From assembly GCA_911728455.2 (NCBI GenBank), contig OU452219.1, positions 13,606,397 through 13,670,396 on the forward strand: a stretch of DNA of 64,000 nucleotides. Direction: 5' to 3'. Shown here piece by piece: positions 35,164-48,100 of the stretch; position 1 is the first letter of the stretch, and every line of letters starts with the position of its first letter. This DNA is from Marthasterias glacialis (Eukaryota; Echinodermata; Asteroidea; Forcipulatida; Asteriidae). The notes beneath the pieces were generated by a model. It was not told the DNA's origin and did not search any database. It saw only the letters and a program-made list of their open reading frames with translations. The translations under genes and the position numbers were made by a program.

Positions 35164-36758
35164 ATGACAACACGACCCACAGCTTTGTTTGACAGTTCGC
35201 CATTCCATCATGTTCCAAGCTCACCTTATGTGGGGACAACACTCTCATCTGGGTCTCCAGCCCAAAGAGCTGTGCCAGATATTGGAGAGACGAATCCATC
35301 ATTTGTAGCTGACAGTCCACAGTACATTTCTGGTAAGGTTTCCTCTCATGTCCATACCACACTTTATTATCTTGTGTGTTTCGTTAAAAACAATATTCAT
35401 TGTTAATCAGGGAAGTATAGCTGGAAGTGTTTTGGGGTATGAGTTTGGGTGGCGAAATGGAAAGAAGTAGAGTATATTTTTGCAGACAGTTCGCAAAATG
35501 ATCGAGGATGAGGGCGGGGGAGGGATTTTGTTTCTCAGAGTTGAAGGGGATGGGTCAACTTAACCTATCCCTCCCCAAAGTCTGCAAAGACACCCTATTT
35601 GTTCACTCTTCCCCTTTTCTTTTTATATGAGTGGTTTGACTTAATTTTAATCATTCAAACCTCTTTTTAAAGCATTGTTGGTATCTTGGGTGCTGAGTTT
35701 AATGCATTTGACCCATTGCATTTTTTATCTGCTTTGTTTTGCATCCGGTCATATTTACCCATGTGAAGAGTACTTTTTATTTTAAAAACAAGTTTTGCAC
35801 TAAGTTGCTCATTTTCATCTTTTTTGGGTAGGCCAATATGTTCCTCAAACTCCAACATCTGGACACATTCGAGGACCTTCACAAATATCTCTGCGGCAAT
35901 TTACACCATGTAGTACACAGCGACCAGCAACACCAGGTACAACTTTAAAACAGTTTTCAAAAGGAAGACAAAGAAGTTGCTGTTATATAAAAAGCTCAAC
36001 TGGCGACATTGTTTTTGTAAATGAAGTACAAATTTGTTTTTTAAGTGTGTAGGCCCACAGGGAACTTACCTGGGGTTACAAAAGTCAACCTATGGGGAGG
36101 GGAGGATCAGTGTGTGTGTGGGGGGGGGGCGGTAATGATGGTTGTAGTTTGGAATAGGGTTGAACAAATATACCCTGCCCCTAAAATCCACTTTTAAAAC
36201 TGATTTAGGACAAATGTTTGTGAATTAGAGTGTCTAAATGGACCTAGTAGTGTAACGCAAATGATCTCATCTGCCATAATGAGGTAAATGACCCGTGTTT
36301 AAGAATACCCACAAATAATATTTGTCTATTCAAAACAAAAGTATAGGGGTTTGGGCAGTCTGGGAAGAAATATTTTCATTTTCGCATGCCCCCTCAGCCT
36401 GGGATAATGCTCCCTGTGCCCCTTTAGTTTTGACACACTCTTAGTCTTAATATTTCATTTTTGTACACCCCTTTTGATGTTGCACCCAAAATTGCGAATA
36501 TGAAACTTTTTTAAAAATAAATTTGTGTCATGACTGTTGTTTTTTCAATAGTTAACATATAAATCCAATTTCTTTTTTGTTGTTGTTAATGTTTCAGAGC
36601 AAGAGGTACCACAGACACCGATCAAGAGAGATGTTTCAGCAAAGAAACCATCCCACCTCAAAGCAAAGTTGCAAGACAATAGTAGAACAAATCGAATGCC
36701 AGGAAGAGACGAGTCAAGAGAAATCAATCTTTTCCATGGGGATGACATTTTCGGATAG
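35164..36758 (+). CDS. Small disordered Ser/Pro/Thr-rich protein, 144 residues, unknown function
   Basis: Three exons in consistent phase: 35164-35332, 35832-35936 and 36598-36758, with stop TAG. The protein has no signal peptide or membrane segment. It is rich in Ser, Pro, Thr and Gln (PSSPYVGTTLSSGSPAQRA, then VPQTPTSG and VPQTPIKRD as a repeated VPQTP motif), followed by a basic stretch (KKPSHLKAKLQ) and a hydrophobic acidic tail (INLFHGDDIFG) that could be a short binding motif. No family is recognised. Support comes from reading phase, codon-like composition across all three exons and good GT/AG sites. It is transcribed away from the 18-exon gene, but they are 2.8 kb apart, so a shared promoter is only a possibility. 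Confidence 0.6.
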
Positions 36759-38727
36759 GAGTTCTCTATTGTTTCTAAGTGCTCATGGTTTTAATTTACT
36801 CCTGTTGTTGACAGTGATACATCTTAGAGAAGCTGTGAACACTGATACATGATGGTTGAACAATAGAAAGTATAATGTTTGTACTGCATAGTTGTAACCA
36901 GCAAGTGTCGGCAATTTAGCCTGTAGTAGTGGCACTTTTAGGGGGTTTGAGTATTAAAACCAGAGGCGTATTTTAATAGAGACCCTCCAAAAGAGATCCA
37001 TCTTCATTGTGTTAGGCTGCATTAGTAGGTAAAACGTTTACTCAGCTGTGGAAGCAATTCCTGTTTGAAAGAGTCCTCTTGGAATTTTTAAAAAATAATT
37101 CAAAGAAGTTTTTTTTTTACAAAACATTGTACAATGGAAAATTGACGACACCACCACCATTAGGCCTACCCAAAGTATAACCCCCTCCCCCCAAAAAAAA
37201 AAAAACCCAGCAAATCGCCTAGATGGTAATTTCGGGTGATGACTATGTTCCACACTTTTGTAAAAAGTTCAGATATCCAATAGAGTAAGGAGAATCACTC
37301 CAGTTTATAGCGACTATTGTTGGCCCCCATTGTTAGGAAATGATTTCTTAAGACATTTTCAGGCGACTGCAACTTGTTCAGACTTGTTGATTCGGTTGTA
37401 TCACGACAAGCCCCATCTGAAATGGGCGAACAAAGATGTTTGTGACGCCCTGAATGGCCCAGTTCACACATTCACGAAGTGACAGTCTGCAATGATATCG
37501 CTTGTGCGCATGAGTGCTTCCAGTCACGTCTGTTCTGTTTAACTGATTTGACTTCATTACGTCAACGGTTGTAATTTCCAGTTACCTTAAAGTTTTTAAA
37601 CTTCAGAAACAATGAACTGATACTAGTGATAGCTGTGTAACATGTCGACCAAAGTAACAGATATGTGATCCAGCTCCATTTCCTGCTGGATCTCCACTAT
37701 TGTATTACCTAACTCCAAGACTAGTGCCAATCCTCAAGAGAAATGGCCGCAACCGAAATAATCGTGATATAAATATACACACGATCCCCGACAAAACTTA
37801 CACCGTTTTTCATTTTTTATTGATTTAATAAAAGACTTTGTAAAAAGATATAGTCGATCTAATTTCATGCTTGAATATTTGTCAGAAGTGAAATGACAGT
37901 GACATAGGCAAAGAGCATAACTTTTATTTAAATTGTCATGTTCATTGTGAAGGAATTAACTATGAGTGTAATTAACTGACTTTAGATGCAATCAACAATA
38001 AACATCATACAACAGTTTTTGCGAAAACAACTTTTGACTGTTTCCCGTCTTGAATTTATGAGGATATAATATAACTAGCTGTTAGGTTTTTTGTTCATTG
38101 AGTCATGACGGATTTGAATGTATATTTTAATAAAGACAAAGGCAAAGGCCTCAAAATTAATGCAAACGCAACTCAGTAGATCAATATCAACATAGCAGAT
38201 TTTGTATTAGTGCGTCTAGTCAGCCATGTTTACAAACACACACCATACAAGCAGCACACTATTCTTTTACCAATTATGCCCGTCGTAAGGAGACATTCTT
38301 CTGTAATTAGCACCACGCGAGTAAAATTGACTCAAGAACAGTCAAGCCCTGAGAAGCTGCAAGGTCTACTTCCCCCGAAAAAAAGTCTACCCTCTCACCT
38401 TCCTCCAAATGCCAAGTCCATCTGAACCTGCTTTGTGTTTGTAGTGTTTGTACGATGGACCAGACGGCATAATTGAGCCGATCGTCAGCCTGTGTAATCA
38501 CCTAGCGGACGTATCAATGGATTACGCCGATTGTGTTAACCTGGTCATTCATGCTCCTGGATGAACCGTCTGGACTTGTTCAACCCATCGGCAATCATAA
38601 AAAGCTGGGATAACCAGTTTACAAATTCAGTGTCATCTCACTACCTCTTGCTGTTAACACTGTACCCGCTATCATCGCTCTGCCTCATCAAACCGTATTT
38701 ACAAGTCTTGGAATTTTCAGAGTTATC
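36759..38727. other. Upstream region of lefty
   Basis: No gene is seen. It should contain the 3' end of the 144-residue gene and the lefty promoter. A Fox-type site (AATAAACA) lies at 37997-38004. Short reading frames here lack protein-like composition. Confidence 0.35.
38596..38604 (+). promoter_or_regulatory. Candidate TATA-like element of lefty
   Basis: CATAAAAAG lies about 130 bases before the lefty ATG, at a spacing that would place transcription start near 38625. It is the only TATA-like string close to the start codon. A developmental gene with focused initiation would fit, but the call is weak. Confidence 0.25.
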
Positions 38728-40785
38728 ATGGAAGCTCAGATTGTCTCTTTCTGGATTATTATCGTGATTTCCGAGGTGCTACTCTGCCACGGAGCTCCCT
38801 TTCATTCAGACCCGTTCCAGGGGATGGACGACTCCGCCGAGGCAGACCCATTTGAGATGGATTTGATGGAGAAACTCGGCGTGAAGGACCCGTCAACCTC
38901 ACCCAGCATCGACAGACAAGACATAGTCATCCCGGATCATATTTACGCCAAATATTCGTCGCTTCTGAAACATCACCGCATGCGAAGGAAGACTATCACA
39001 CAAGGAGTACGTGAAAACCCTGGTAAGTAACACGATATTTAATTTGTGTGATTATATTGATCAATATTCCCTTTTCATTTTCGTGATTAGGTGAACAGGT
39101 CAAAATTTGAATTCTGAGTGAAACATGTAGGCATAACTTACTTTCAAATTTGAATGCCAAATAAAAACCATCAATATTGTTCTAAAATCCACATTATTCA
39201 GTCCTGCAACTTTTCAGCTGATTAGCTGGTTTCCACTTTCTTCCTTCATTTTCAGTGCCATAGAAAATTTAAAAACATTCAAAAGTTTTGTGTGCAAGGC
39301 CGGCAGTTTTCCTTTTTTTCTCAAAAAACAAACTAAATAAACAAATAAAAAATGAAATTGCATTTGTGATTAGTGAAATAACACTTTGAATGTACGAAGA
39401 AAAAAAACTTGAACCATAAAATAATAATTAATTTGAGTATCAAAAACTATAACCTAAATTGCCATCTGTTCATATAATCAAGGTATCCGCGGTCGAGTTG
39501 TCTCCACCACCCAGTCTCGTCACGTCTACACGTTCGACATGTCATCCCTGCCAACAGGTAGCGAGGTCATGATGGCTGAACTTCGGGTCTTCAAGGAACT
39601 ACCTAATCATTCCATCCACAAGCCGAATATCACCCGTCGACAGGGAGTGACCGGAAGCCTCGTCTCTCTCCATCAAGTGACTACCAACAACTCGCAAGGA
39701 GAAGGCAGTCCCAACACACTACTCAAAGTTGATGAAAGGTTAGTATTTCCAAGAAATATTTTCCAAGTGAATCTTTTCATTAAACTTGCAAAAACAAATC
39801 AGTGTACTTCAACCTTTTGATAAATCAGTTTTCTTCCGAGTTGAAATAGCGAACTTCAAATAAAAATTCAGTATTCTATCAAATCTTTTCAAACCGTAAT
39901 AGTTTGTTTGCACACTGTTGCTTTAGATGCAAAAATAGGTCTTTAAAGCTTACAAGTTATTATCTTTTGTGTCTTGATTTTGTCTTCCTCTAATTTTGCT
40001 CACCGTTTCTCTTTAAACAGAGTAATCAACTTGGACTCGTTTGGTTGGAAGAATTTTGACGCCACAGCCCCCGTGACGCAATGGATGGAGAACCCTTCGA
40101 CCAACTTGGGTCTCGAGCTGCACGTGGACCCGATGAGATCCGGGTCTCATGCCAGGCGGATTGCCGACCGGATGCACTTCAGTCCGGAAGAAGAACCGGA
40201 TCATGAGGAGAGAGGTGTGCCGATGCTCATCGTCTACACCGTGAAATACGCTCCAGTGTAAGTGTTTGCACCTTTCTATTGACAATTATTCTAAAAGGAT
40301 TACGGTATCTCAAAAATGGGTCAAATCAGTTATTGATCCCATTCACCATCTCAATTAGCCTACTCCATCACTTTTATTTAAATCCCTCCGCATCGATACT
40401 GGTTCCTAATTTTGCCGTTCTTTTTTTTCTTCCCCGTCTCAGTGATGACCCCGTAGACTGCTCCGCAGACGGCTCAGACGCAGACCGCTGCTGCCGGATC
40501 CCTAAATATGTGGACTTCAGACGCACCTCGTGGACCAACCGTTGGATAATAGAACCTGCCGGCTTCGAGTCCTACGACTGCGCCGGGCCATGTCAGCGTA
40601 GCCAGCATTCACGCCGAACCTTACGGGACATTTTCGGACTGAGACCCGGTAGTTACCAGACATGCGGTGTGGCTACGTTCTCTTCTCTACCCATGATGTA
40701 TTTGATTGAGAGGGACGGAGTTAGTGAACTCGAAGTGGAGGAGATACCTAACATGATTGTTGATGAGTGTGAATGTACGGCCTAG
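38728..40785 (+). CDS. lefty: Lefty (antivin), secreted Nodal antagonist of the TGF-beta superfamily
   Basis: Four exons in consistent phase: 38728-39022, 39483-39738, 40021-40257 and 40443-40785, giving 376 residues. Residues 1-22 are a signal peptide. The propeptide carries a dibasic site RMRR at 84-87, a plausible convertase site, and typical TGF-beta prodomain strands (YTFDMSSLPTGSEVMMAELR). The C-terminal exon holds the cystine-knot domain: CCRIPKYVDF, WTNRWIIEPAGFESYDCAGPC, a single Cys in QTCGV, MIVDECECTA. A single Cys replaces the CC pair that carries the interchain cysteine in most family members, which is the Lefty hallmark. In vertebrates and echinoderms Lefty diffuses and blocks Nodal receptors and co-receptors, limiting mesendoderm, oral ectoderm and left-right signalling, and is itself induced by Nodal. 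BMP or Nodal ligands are unlikely alternatives because of the missing cysteine. Confidence 0.95.
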
Positions 40786-42742
40786 TACACACCCGAACAT
40801 CTGAACATACATTATTATTCGTATATACGTATATCAATTTCATTAAAAATGAAATTTTAAGTCGCGATATTTTACTGAAAATGGAAAGAAAACACCCTTA
40901 AGGTTGACACAAATTTGATTTATATAACCTTATGGAGAGAGCGAAAAAACTCACGGGAGTATCAAACGAGTTATTTTGTTTCCAATTTTATGAACTTTAT
41001 AGGACAAAAACCTAATCGTTTTACTTAGTGTGAGCTTGCACCTGATTTCATTTTTAAGATTCAAAAGGAATAATCCCTTGCCAACTCACTTTTCAAATTT
41101 GCTATGACAAGCTCAATGACCACATTTACACAAACAAAAAGTAAACAAGTTCACCGTAGATTGTTGTTTACAGTTTTACAGTGTAGACGTTTACTCGGCT
41201 GTTTTTTCACCCACCAAAAAACACGTGACAAAACCGAGTCCATTTTCTGTTTATAAAAAAATCGCTCACTGCCAATTGCCGCCATCAAGGGCAATTTCAG
41301 AGTTTAGTTTCTGTTTATCACCCAGCATTATGTTTTCACTACCTTTTTGTAAATAATTTATTGTAAAATCATACCATATTATATGATACGTAGCTCTGAG
41401 CTACACATCTGAGTAGTAAACAAACAAGCGATATGTACATATTTCTAATGTAAAGAGAGACAATATTACCATAAATTATTACCGTATAACAATTGAAACA
41501 TTTTGTGTCTTTGTCGTGAGTACTTTTTTGTTTGCGTTTCTTTTTCTCGTGCGTCGGTGCTCATTACGGGTATTTTATGCAAGTCATTTTCCCTCCTTGC
41601 GAACGATTACATCAGACAGTAAGACATTTTAACTGGATGGATTTCAATTTATGATTTACTTCTTCAGTCCTAACATTTAATCTCATGCGATAACAAAAAA
41701 AAAAACACTGGTATTTTATGCAACTCATTTTGCATTCTAGCGAACGATTACATCAGGCCGGTAAAATTACATTTTCACCGGTTGGATTTCAAATTCATGA
41801 TTTACTTCTTCATGATTTAATAATTTGTAATAAAAAATGCTTCAATTGTTATGATGAAAAAATAACGACAGTGAAACTAAATTAAATTTTTAAATCAAAC
41901 CTGCAGTATTCCCCAACACACCAGAAAGTTCATATACATTGTGTACCGTATATCTGGTACTAGTCCTCCCCAGAGCAACCTTCGTTAAATTACTCGGCCT
42001 TGATTGGTTAACACACCGTAACTCAACAACTGAATCAAATTACATAGGCGTACCATAGGTAGCTTATGAAAATAAGTGAACAAATTTGCGAGGTTTCTTT
42101 TTCAATTAAAACATTTTTACTGAAACTAAATCACACATACTTATAACTATTTGCGGAGGAAGTGGATCTATTCCAGCCCTTTGGACGTGCCCATTCTGCT
42201 GAAAACATTTCCACGAAAAGATGTTGACGGTCTTTTTTTTAGCAAATGACTATCAAGTGTATTGTTTAGGAATTTGTGTGTTTACTTGGCAGGCGATGAA
42301 TCAAGCATCTTGAACAGTGGGTATAGCCGTCTTAAAAAAAAAAATGGGCGGAACCTAATAATAGTTCGAAGGGGGACTCTCCACTTGTCAATTTTAGACA
42401 CAACCATCATACCAAAACTTCAAAGCAAATCAAATGACAAGGTATATGCCAAAATGTTTGATTTCAGTTGGTGTCATAGCAATTTGCCTCTCCGCTAAAT
42501 TAAGTTCTTTTGGCTCTTGGCGAACCTTTACGAATGGCGCGATTGACATCATATTTTTTATCCTGAGATTATGGACAAGTTGAAAATAAAATCGATTCGG
42601 AAGTCTGGGCCACCTTGCGGGCCCCATTGGATTAACATAGCAGTTTTTAACAGGTTTCCACAGTCACCACTAAACGAGTTGAAATCCTAAGACGGCTTGA
42701 CAACGAGAAACTGAACTTTTCTCAGAAAGAAATCAAAACACC
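40786..42742 (+). other. lefty 3' flank with diverged tandem duplication
   Basis: No coding signal. A candidate AATAAA lies at 41829-41834. Two diverged copies of a unit of roughly 100 bases, each starting with TATTTTATGCAA and containing GCGAACGATTACATCAG, lie at about 41568-41670 and 41709-41817. The copies are 141 bases apart and could fall within the lefty 3' UTR. Confidence 0.45.
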
Positions 42743-43104
42743 TTAAAGGTATAAAAATACAGGATTTGTGAAGCTGAAAATGGAGTGTTTTAACTTTTTG
42801 TGGTTATACATGAAAAAACTAACCTGTGAAAATTTGGGCTCAATCCGTCGTCCGAGTCAGGAGAAAACAGTGAAAAACCGTGCATACTTTTCAGCATGTA
42901 AACACTTTGTGCTTAATTTCGATTGTTATACAATCGAAATTAAAATCACGGTCTTCAAGTTCTATTTTCTCGACTTTTACAGTATTTTAGACAGGAATAT
43001 TTCCATGGAAAATTGGTACTGGTGTGAAATTCATAATCAATCATTCAGACTGATACTAACAAAAATAAATTTGGATGAATACCAATCCTACATTCTGCCT
43101 TTAA
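42743..43104 (+). mobile_element. Inverted-repeat element family B, full copy
   Basis: About 362 bp, TTAAAGGTATAAAAATACAG to ACCAATCCTACATTCTGCC. It contains a 116-codon open frame that the other copies do not conserve, so not a gene. Confidence 0.75.
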
Positions 43105-45145
43105 TTAAAACTCAATGATTTAATTTTTCATGTACTAATAAAGCAATAACAATGCCGAAGGACACCAAAACACACATATCAGTCAAAACCTTAGTTTAGC
43201 TCTCATATAAAAAAAAAACACTTTTAAAGTGACAACTTCATTTCAGAATAATTTTCATTCTAGTATGAAAAGCACTTTTAAAGTGACAACTTCATTTCAG
43301 AATAATTTTCATTCCGAAACAAAAGTTCTAGTTTAAACAATCTCCATTTTGTGGACTAAGCAACAGCATTAAAAACAGTATTAATAACGATTTCTGTTTA
43401 AGATGAAATAGGGCCTACACCCAACAACCGGTTTCGAAATTGAGCCCAAATGGAGAGTATTGGGCGGTCTAAAATTATCCACGGTGAGACGGGCGAAATA
43501 GAAGTTGACACATGGATTTAAAAAACTAACTCGTTTAGCATACAAACAATTCAATTAAAGTTCAGCCAACCTCTCAAAGACCTGCCAAAATCCGTGATCC
43601 ACTCTCATACAAACTAATTAAGTTTGCCAACACAAGCTTTCCAGACACCCTAAACTATTGCATTTGTTTGGCATCTGGATACCTTTTGATGACATTACCT
43701 CGTCTGGTTTGTCTTGTGGTTTGACTGCCAATTAGACCGACTGGACTGACCGTACAACCTTCCCCCTTGTGAGTAAACACCCGATGGTGGGCTTGGAGGT
43801 GTCCAAATGCGCCCCTTGACCCATTAGCAATGTAATGACTAGTTAATACTTGACAATTCACAGTCCACTTTCCTGCGATTCAAACAGAGGAAACAATCTA
43901 TTCAGGCCTTAATCAGGTTAAAGACTGCAATCTGGTTGTGACAGTTAGCCGAACTCGGATGAGATGGGAAGATCTATTGGATAATGAACTTTGTTTGCTC
44001 ACGCAGTACCACAACTCAAACAATGAGTAGTCCTTATACAGGTGTTCGCTGGTCGAACAGAAATAAATGGATTCTGGACAAGCAAATTGGAACCAGGTGA
44101 GCATACATATAAATCATTTTATGTTCACACTTTGCGTTTCTACATAAATGGGCTAGCTTTTAAGAATGTCTGGTGTATATAATATCTACAAACACAGACC
44201 TATCTCCATCTCTTCCATATTTTTAAGAGCTGTTATGAGTGATGTTATAAGAATCCGACGAACCAGAAAAATATTTTGCTTTGTCTGGTATAACCTTGAA
44301 TGTTCATGGGGAAGGGGAAAATGCCTTTACTCACAGTGTATTTCAATTTTCTCTTGGGTAGCCTTACTAGTGATGAACATCTAACTACTAATATTTTCAA
44401 CTGAATCTATGCTTTTGACCTCGACAGTAACCCACCTCTATATAGCTCCTTTGCCACATTCCCTGTCATTCAAACTACGGAGTTGACCATTTAACAAAAT
44501 GTAAACAGAGTTTTCAGAATTTCAGTAGAAATGTTACCCCCAAAATGAATATCTTCTCTCCATGCACACACCACAACAAAGTAAACTAAAAGATCGTCTA
44601 TTCTATATAAAAAGAAACCACTCTTTATACTGAATATAGGCTTACCTGATAATCAAGCTTTGCACACACTAACACTACACTTAATTATCACACTTAAGCC
44701 TCACCCCAGACAGTATGCTGTTCTTTCCCAACTTGTTAAAGAAACATTGTCCAAACCAGACCTCTTTAAAAACAAGTCAACTAATACAACAAGTACCACA
44801 TAATCTTGAAAAACTGTGGAAATGATAAATAGTTATCAGAAAAACACATGTCAACTGTAAATATAACTGCTATACTTACTTATGAAATTGGCACTATTAA
44901 CAACTACCCTGAGAGTACATGTAATTGTCATTTTAAAACTTCTGAGACTTACGGTCTTTGTTTTCACAGCATGATAACTTTCTTAACAGAACTGTTGTTG
45001 AGGATGATCGGATCTTGTAGTCACTGTACAGTGAGGTTTTAGACAGTGACTTTCAAAATGATTTCTAAACATGATTGACCCTTTTTTTTTACCAACCTAT
45101 ACGACACTCTCTCCTCTTCTTGGAAGCCCGACTTAAGCTGCTCTT
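43105..45145. other. Region between lefty and GSTZ1
   Basis: No gene is recognised. It holds a two-copy 54-bp tandem repeat (43219-43313) and otherwise AT-rich unique-looking DNA. The last part should include the GSTZ1 3' UTR, but no clear poly(A) signal on the minus strand was found. Confidence 0.3.
43219..43313. repeat. Two-copy 54-bp tandem repeat
   Basis: CACTTTTAAAGTGACAACTT starts both units, and the following 20 bases or so are identical. Confidence 0.85.
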
Positions 45146-48100
45146 TCACTGCCTCATATCTTCAGGGCAGTCTGGCTGTTTGTTTGGGTACGAGACTTTA
45201 AAGCTGTCCAGTTCCAGCAAGGCAGCATTGATTCTTGAAATTATAGGGAACTTGGACATGTCCACTTTAAACCTACAAATCCATCAAAAAAACAAAACAA
45301 ATAACATGAGTTTATACTTTATACAGTTAATGCAGAAATTGCATTAATCCAACTTAAAGATCACTGGATAGTGTACTTAAAAGATTTATCTAAAAGCTTA
45401 CTTTTTATAATTTGACCCCAGTGATAATTTTCCAGAGGAAACAACTTCTGGCTGAAATACAAAAGATAATTGTCTCCTATCACTCACTTTCTCCCTTAGG
45501 GCAACAATCTCTGTGAACACAGCTGATATTACGACATTTCCTATCCCATGCCATGGTTAGGCCTAACAAAAAATATGTTTCCTGTAACCTGATCAACCGT
45601 TCAAAAACCTGCTGACCGTAAACTGAATGTATATTCTGAAAAATGCCAGAATCACATTCATACTCCCATCCTGCTTGTTTTCATTTTATCCCTGAGTGAT
45701 CACATGACAATTTCCTTAAATACTTTTTTTCTCTACCTGCTGACCTTCTTTTTTTCCAACATGTTTAAGGTCCAACATGTTTAAGGAAACAAAAACATTG
45801 TTTTGTAAGGCCCTATCAATACAGTTCGACAAAACATTGGGAAGTTTGGTATGGATACATCTGAAGCAATACATACTTCAAAACAATAATAAAATATTCT
45901 TCTGACCTGTTGGCATTATACACTTGTGGTACTAAGCAAAGATCAGCCATAGAAATGTCATCATCTACACAGTATTTGCCGGCAGTCTGTTCCAGCATCT
46001 TCTCAAGGGCTTCAAATCCTTCTGTGATTACTCTAAGACCCCATTCCACTTTCTTCTCGTCTCCAATGTTACGCAGAACTTTTAAATTCTGTGGTCAAAA
46101 TGATTCCTAAAAATTAAGTTATCTATGTCTTGATTTTCAAATCAAAGTACAATGGACATTAACTTAGGGATTAAGGTGACTGAGAAAAATGCATTCAATG
46201 GATATAAACATGAAACAGACTAACAGTGGCATGACCAGGAGCTTTCAGCTGCATCAGGCTGAATTCCTGTAGGCCAAGGCAGAACATTGAGGATTTGCAT
46301 CCCAGTCTACCTAGTTAGGATACATATGTTTGAACTATAAGACCCATTCATTTACACAGCACCATGTTACGGTTTACAAGGTGCTGTGGCATGGCACAAT
46401 CTGCAGCCAACCACACCAGAAAACACTGCAGTGAATCCCTTCTCTTAATGACAAGTGTACTGTTTTTTTTATGTGCATTACATAACACATGGAACCTACG
46501 GTTTTACGTCCCATCCAAAGTCCCATCCAAAGGACGAATCAACAATGGTTAAGTATCTTGCTTCAGGACACAAGTGTCAAGACTGAGACTCAAACGCACA
46601 TTCTGTTGGTACGAAACACCAGAGCTTGAGTCCAGTGCGCTTGACTGCTCGGCCATGACACGCCAATACACGTCTTAGTCAAACAACAGCTTTTTCATCC
46701 AGGTATGTAAATGGGGACTAACAACAGCTCAGAGGGACTTGGCCTTGATTAATATCTCATTACCTAGTAAGCTGAGACTGTACGCTCACAAAGAAATTGA
46801 GAAAAACTCACGGTGGGTCTGATAACTAAAGACAATTGTATTAGTATATTGTGGTAATTAAATGAGAAAAAAAATAAATAAAAATTGTGTTGGTCGATCA
46901 TGCCCAACTGTTGCACAGTCTATGGAAAACATGTACAAAGGACAGGAGATATGGACATTGTACATTTTAAGTACTACGTCTAGTTTTTTAAAGACTGAAG
47001 GCCATTGCTTCCATTCTATTTTATTTTAATTAGCTCCAACCAACAGCGATAAACTGCCAATAACAAAAAAGGAATACAATTTAAAATTCTAAACAGAGCA
47101 CATTATACAAAAAAGATTACAACATATACACAGAATGTTAAAACTGTTACTAGAAATTGGAAAAGTATAAAAGATTACATTTTTAGGCATAGCTAAGATT
47201 GTATTTTCTATACTGAAGAATGATAAAAAGCCTTGTCATCATGTACCACATCACACCTGCTGACTTGTTTACAAAGCAATGTAGAGATGATTCCCCAAGC
47301 ACATCACACATATGGAGCGTGTTGTAGAAAGAAGAAATTAAAAAATAAAAATGTACTTTGTGACTTCCTCACTGGTGCCACCTTGAACTATTCAAGTAGG
47401 TAATTATTTTTCTGATATACAGAGATGTTCTTGACCAGGGAAAAGGAGGCTTGTCCTTACAAGGTAGTATCAGATTTTTGGATACCGATGGTTTGTGAGG
47501 GTTATAACAATTATTTATCGATATTTGTCGCTCACCTGAACTGGTTGGATTCCGCAAGAAATTACTTGTGACAGCTCACGAACCTGAATCATATAGTGAC
47601 AAGAAGTACAAACAGGAAATTGTTTACATCAATTACCAACAAAACAAACTTGACACCTTTTCAGGGGATAAGCAAAAAATTGACATTTAGGGTGGTGGGA
47701 AATCCTACAAGTACCATAGTTGTAAATTGTGCAAGGTGTTTACATGCATATTTGTATATTATGTGTTCTTCACTAACACTGCTAGTGTACTGATTCTGAA
47801 CCAACCGTAAAAACGTAGAAATGATTTTTAGTGCAGGATGCCTTGGCCATGAATTTGGGCCGCAGTAGCTTCATGAAATCATAATATAAATTTACTTTGA
47901 TAATTAGAGTTATTAACCATAACAACTATTGTGCAAGGGGAGCGGGTTGGGTCAGTGGTTTCCTTCCCTGCCTTTCACCTCTGTGGACCCCGTTCGAAAC
48001 CCACCTCAGACTGGAGCTCAAACAGGTATGTGGATTGGGTTTTCAGTACCTGATTGCATGGGTTCTTGCCCATTTGGGGTTTTGCCCCATTTGGGGGTTT

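Noticed and set aside
42768..43118. 116-codon open frame
   Set aside because: It lies entirely in a family B inverted-repeat element and is not open in the other copies.
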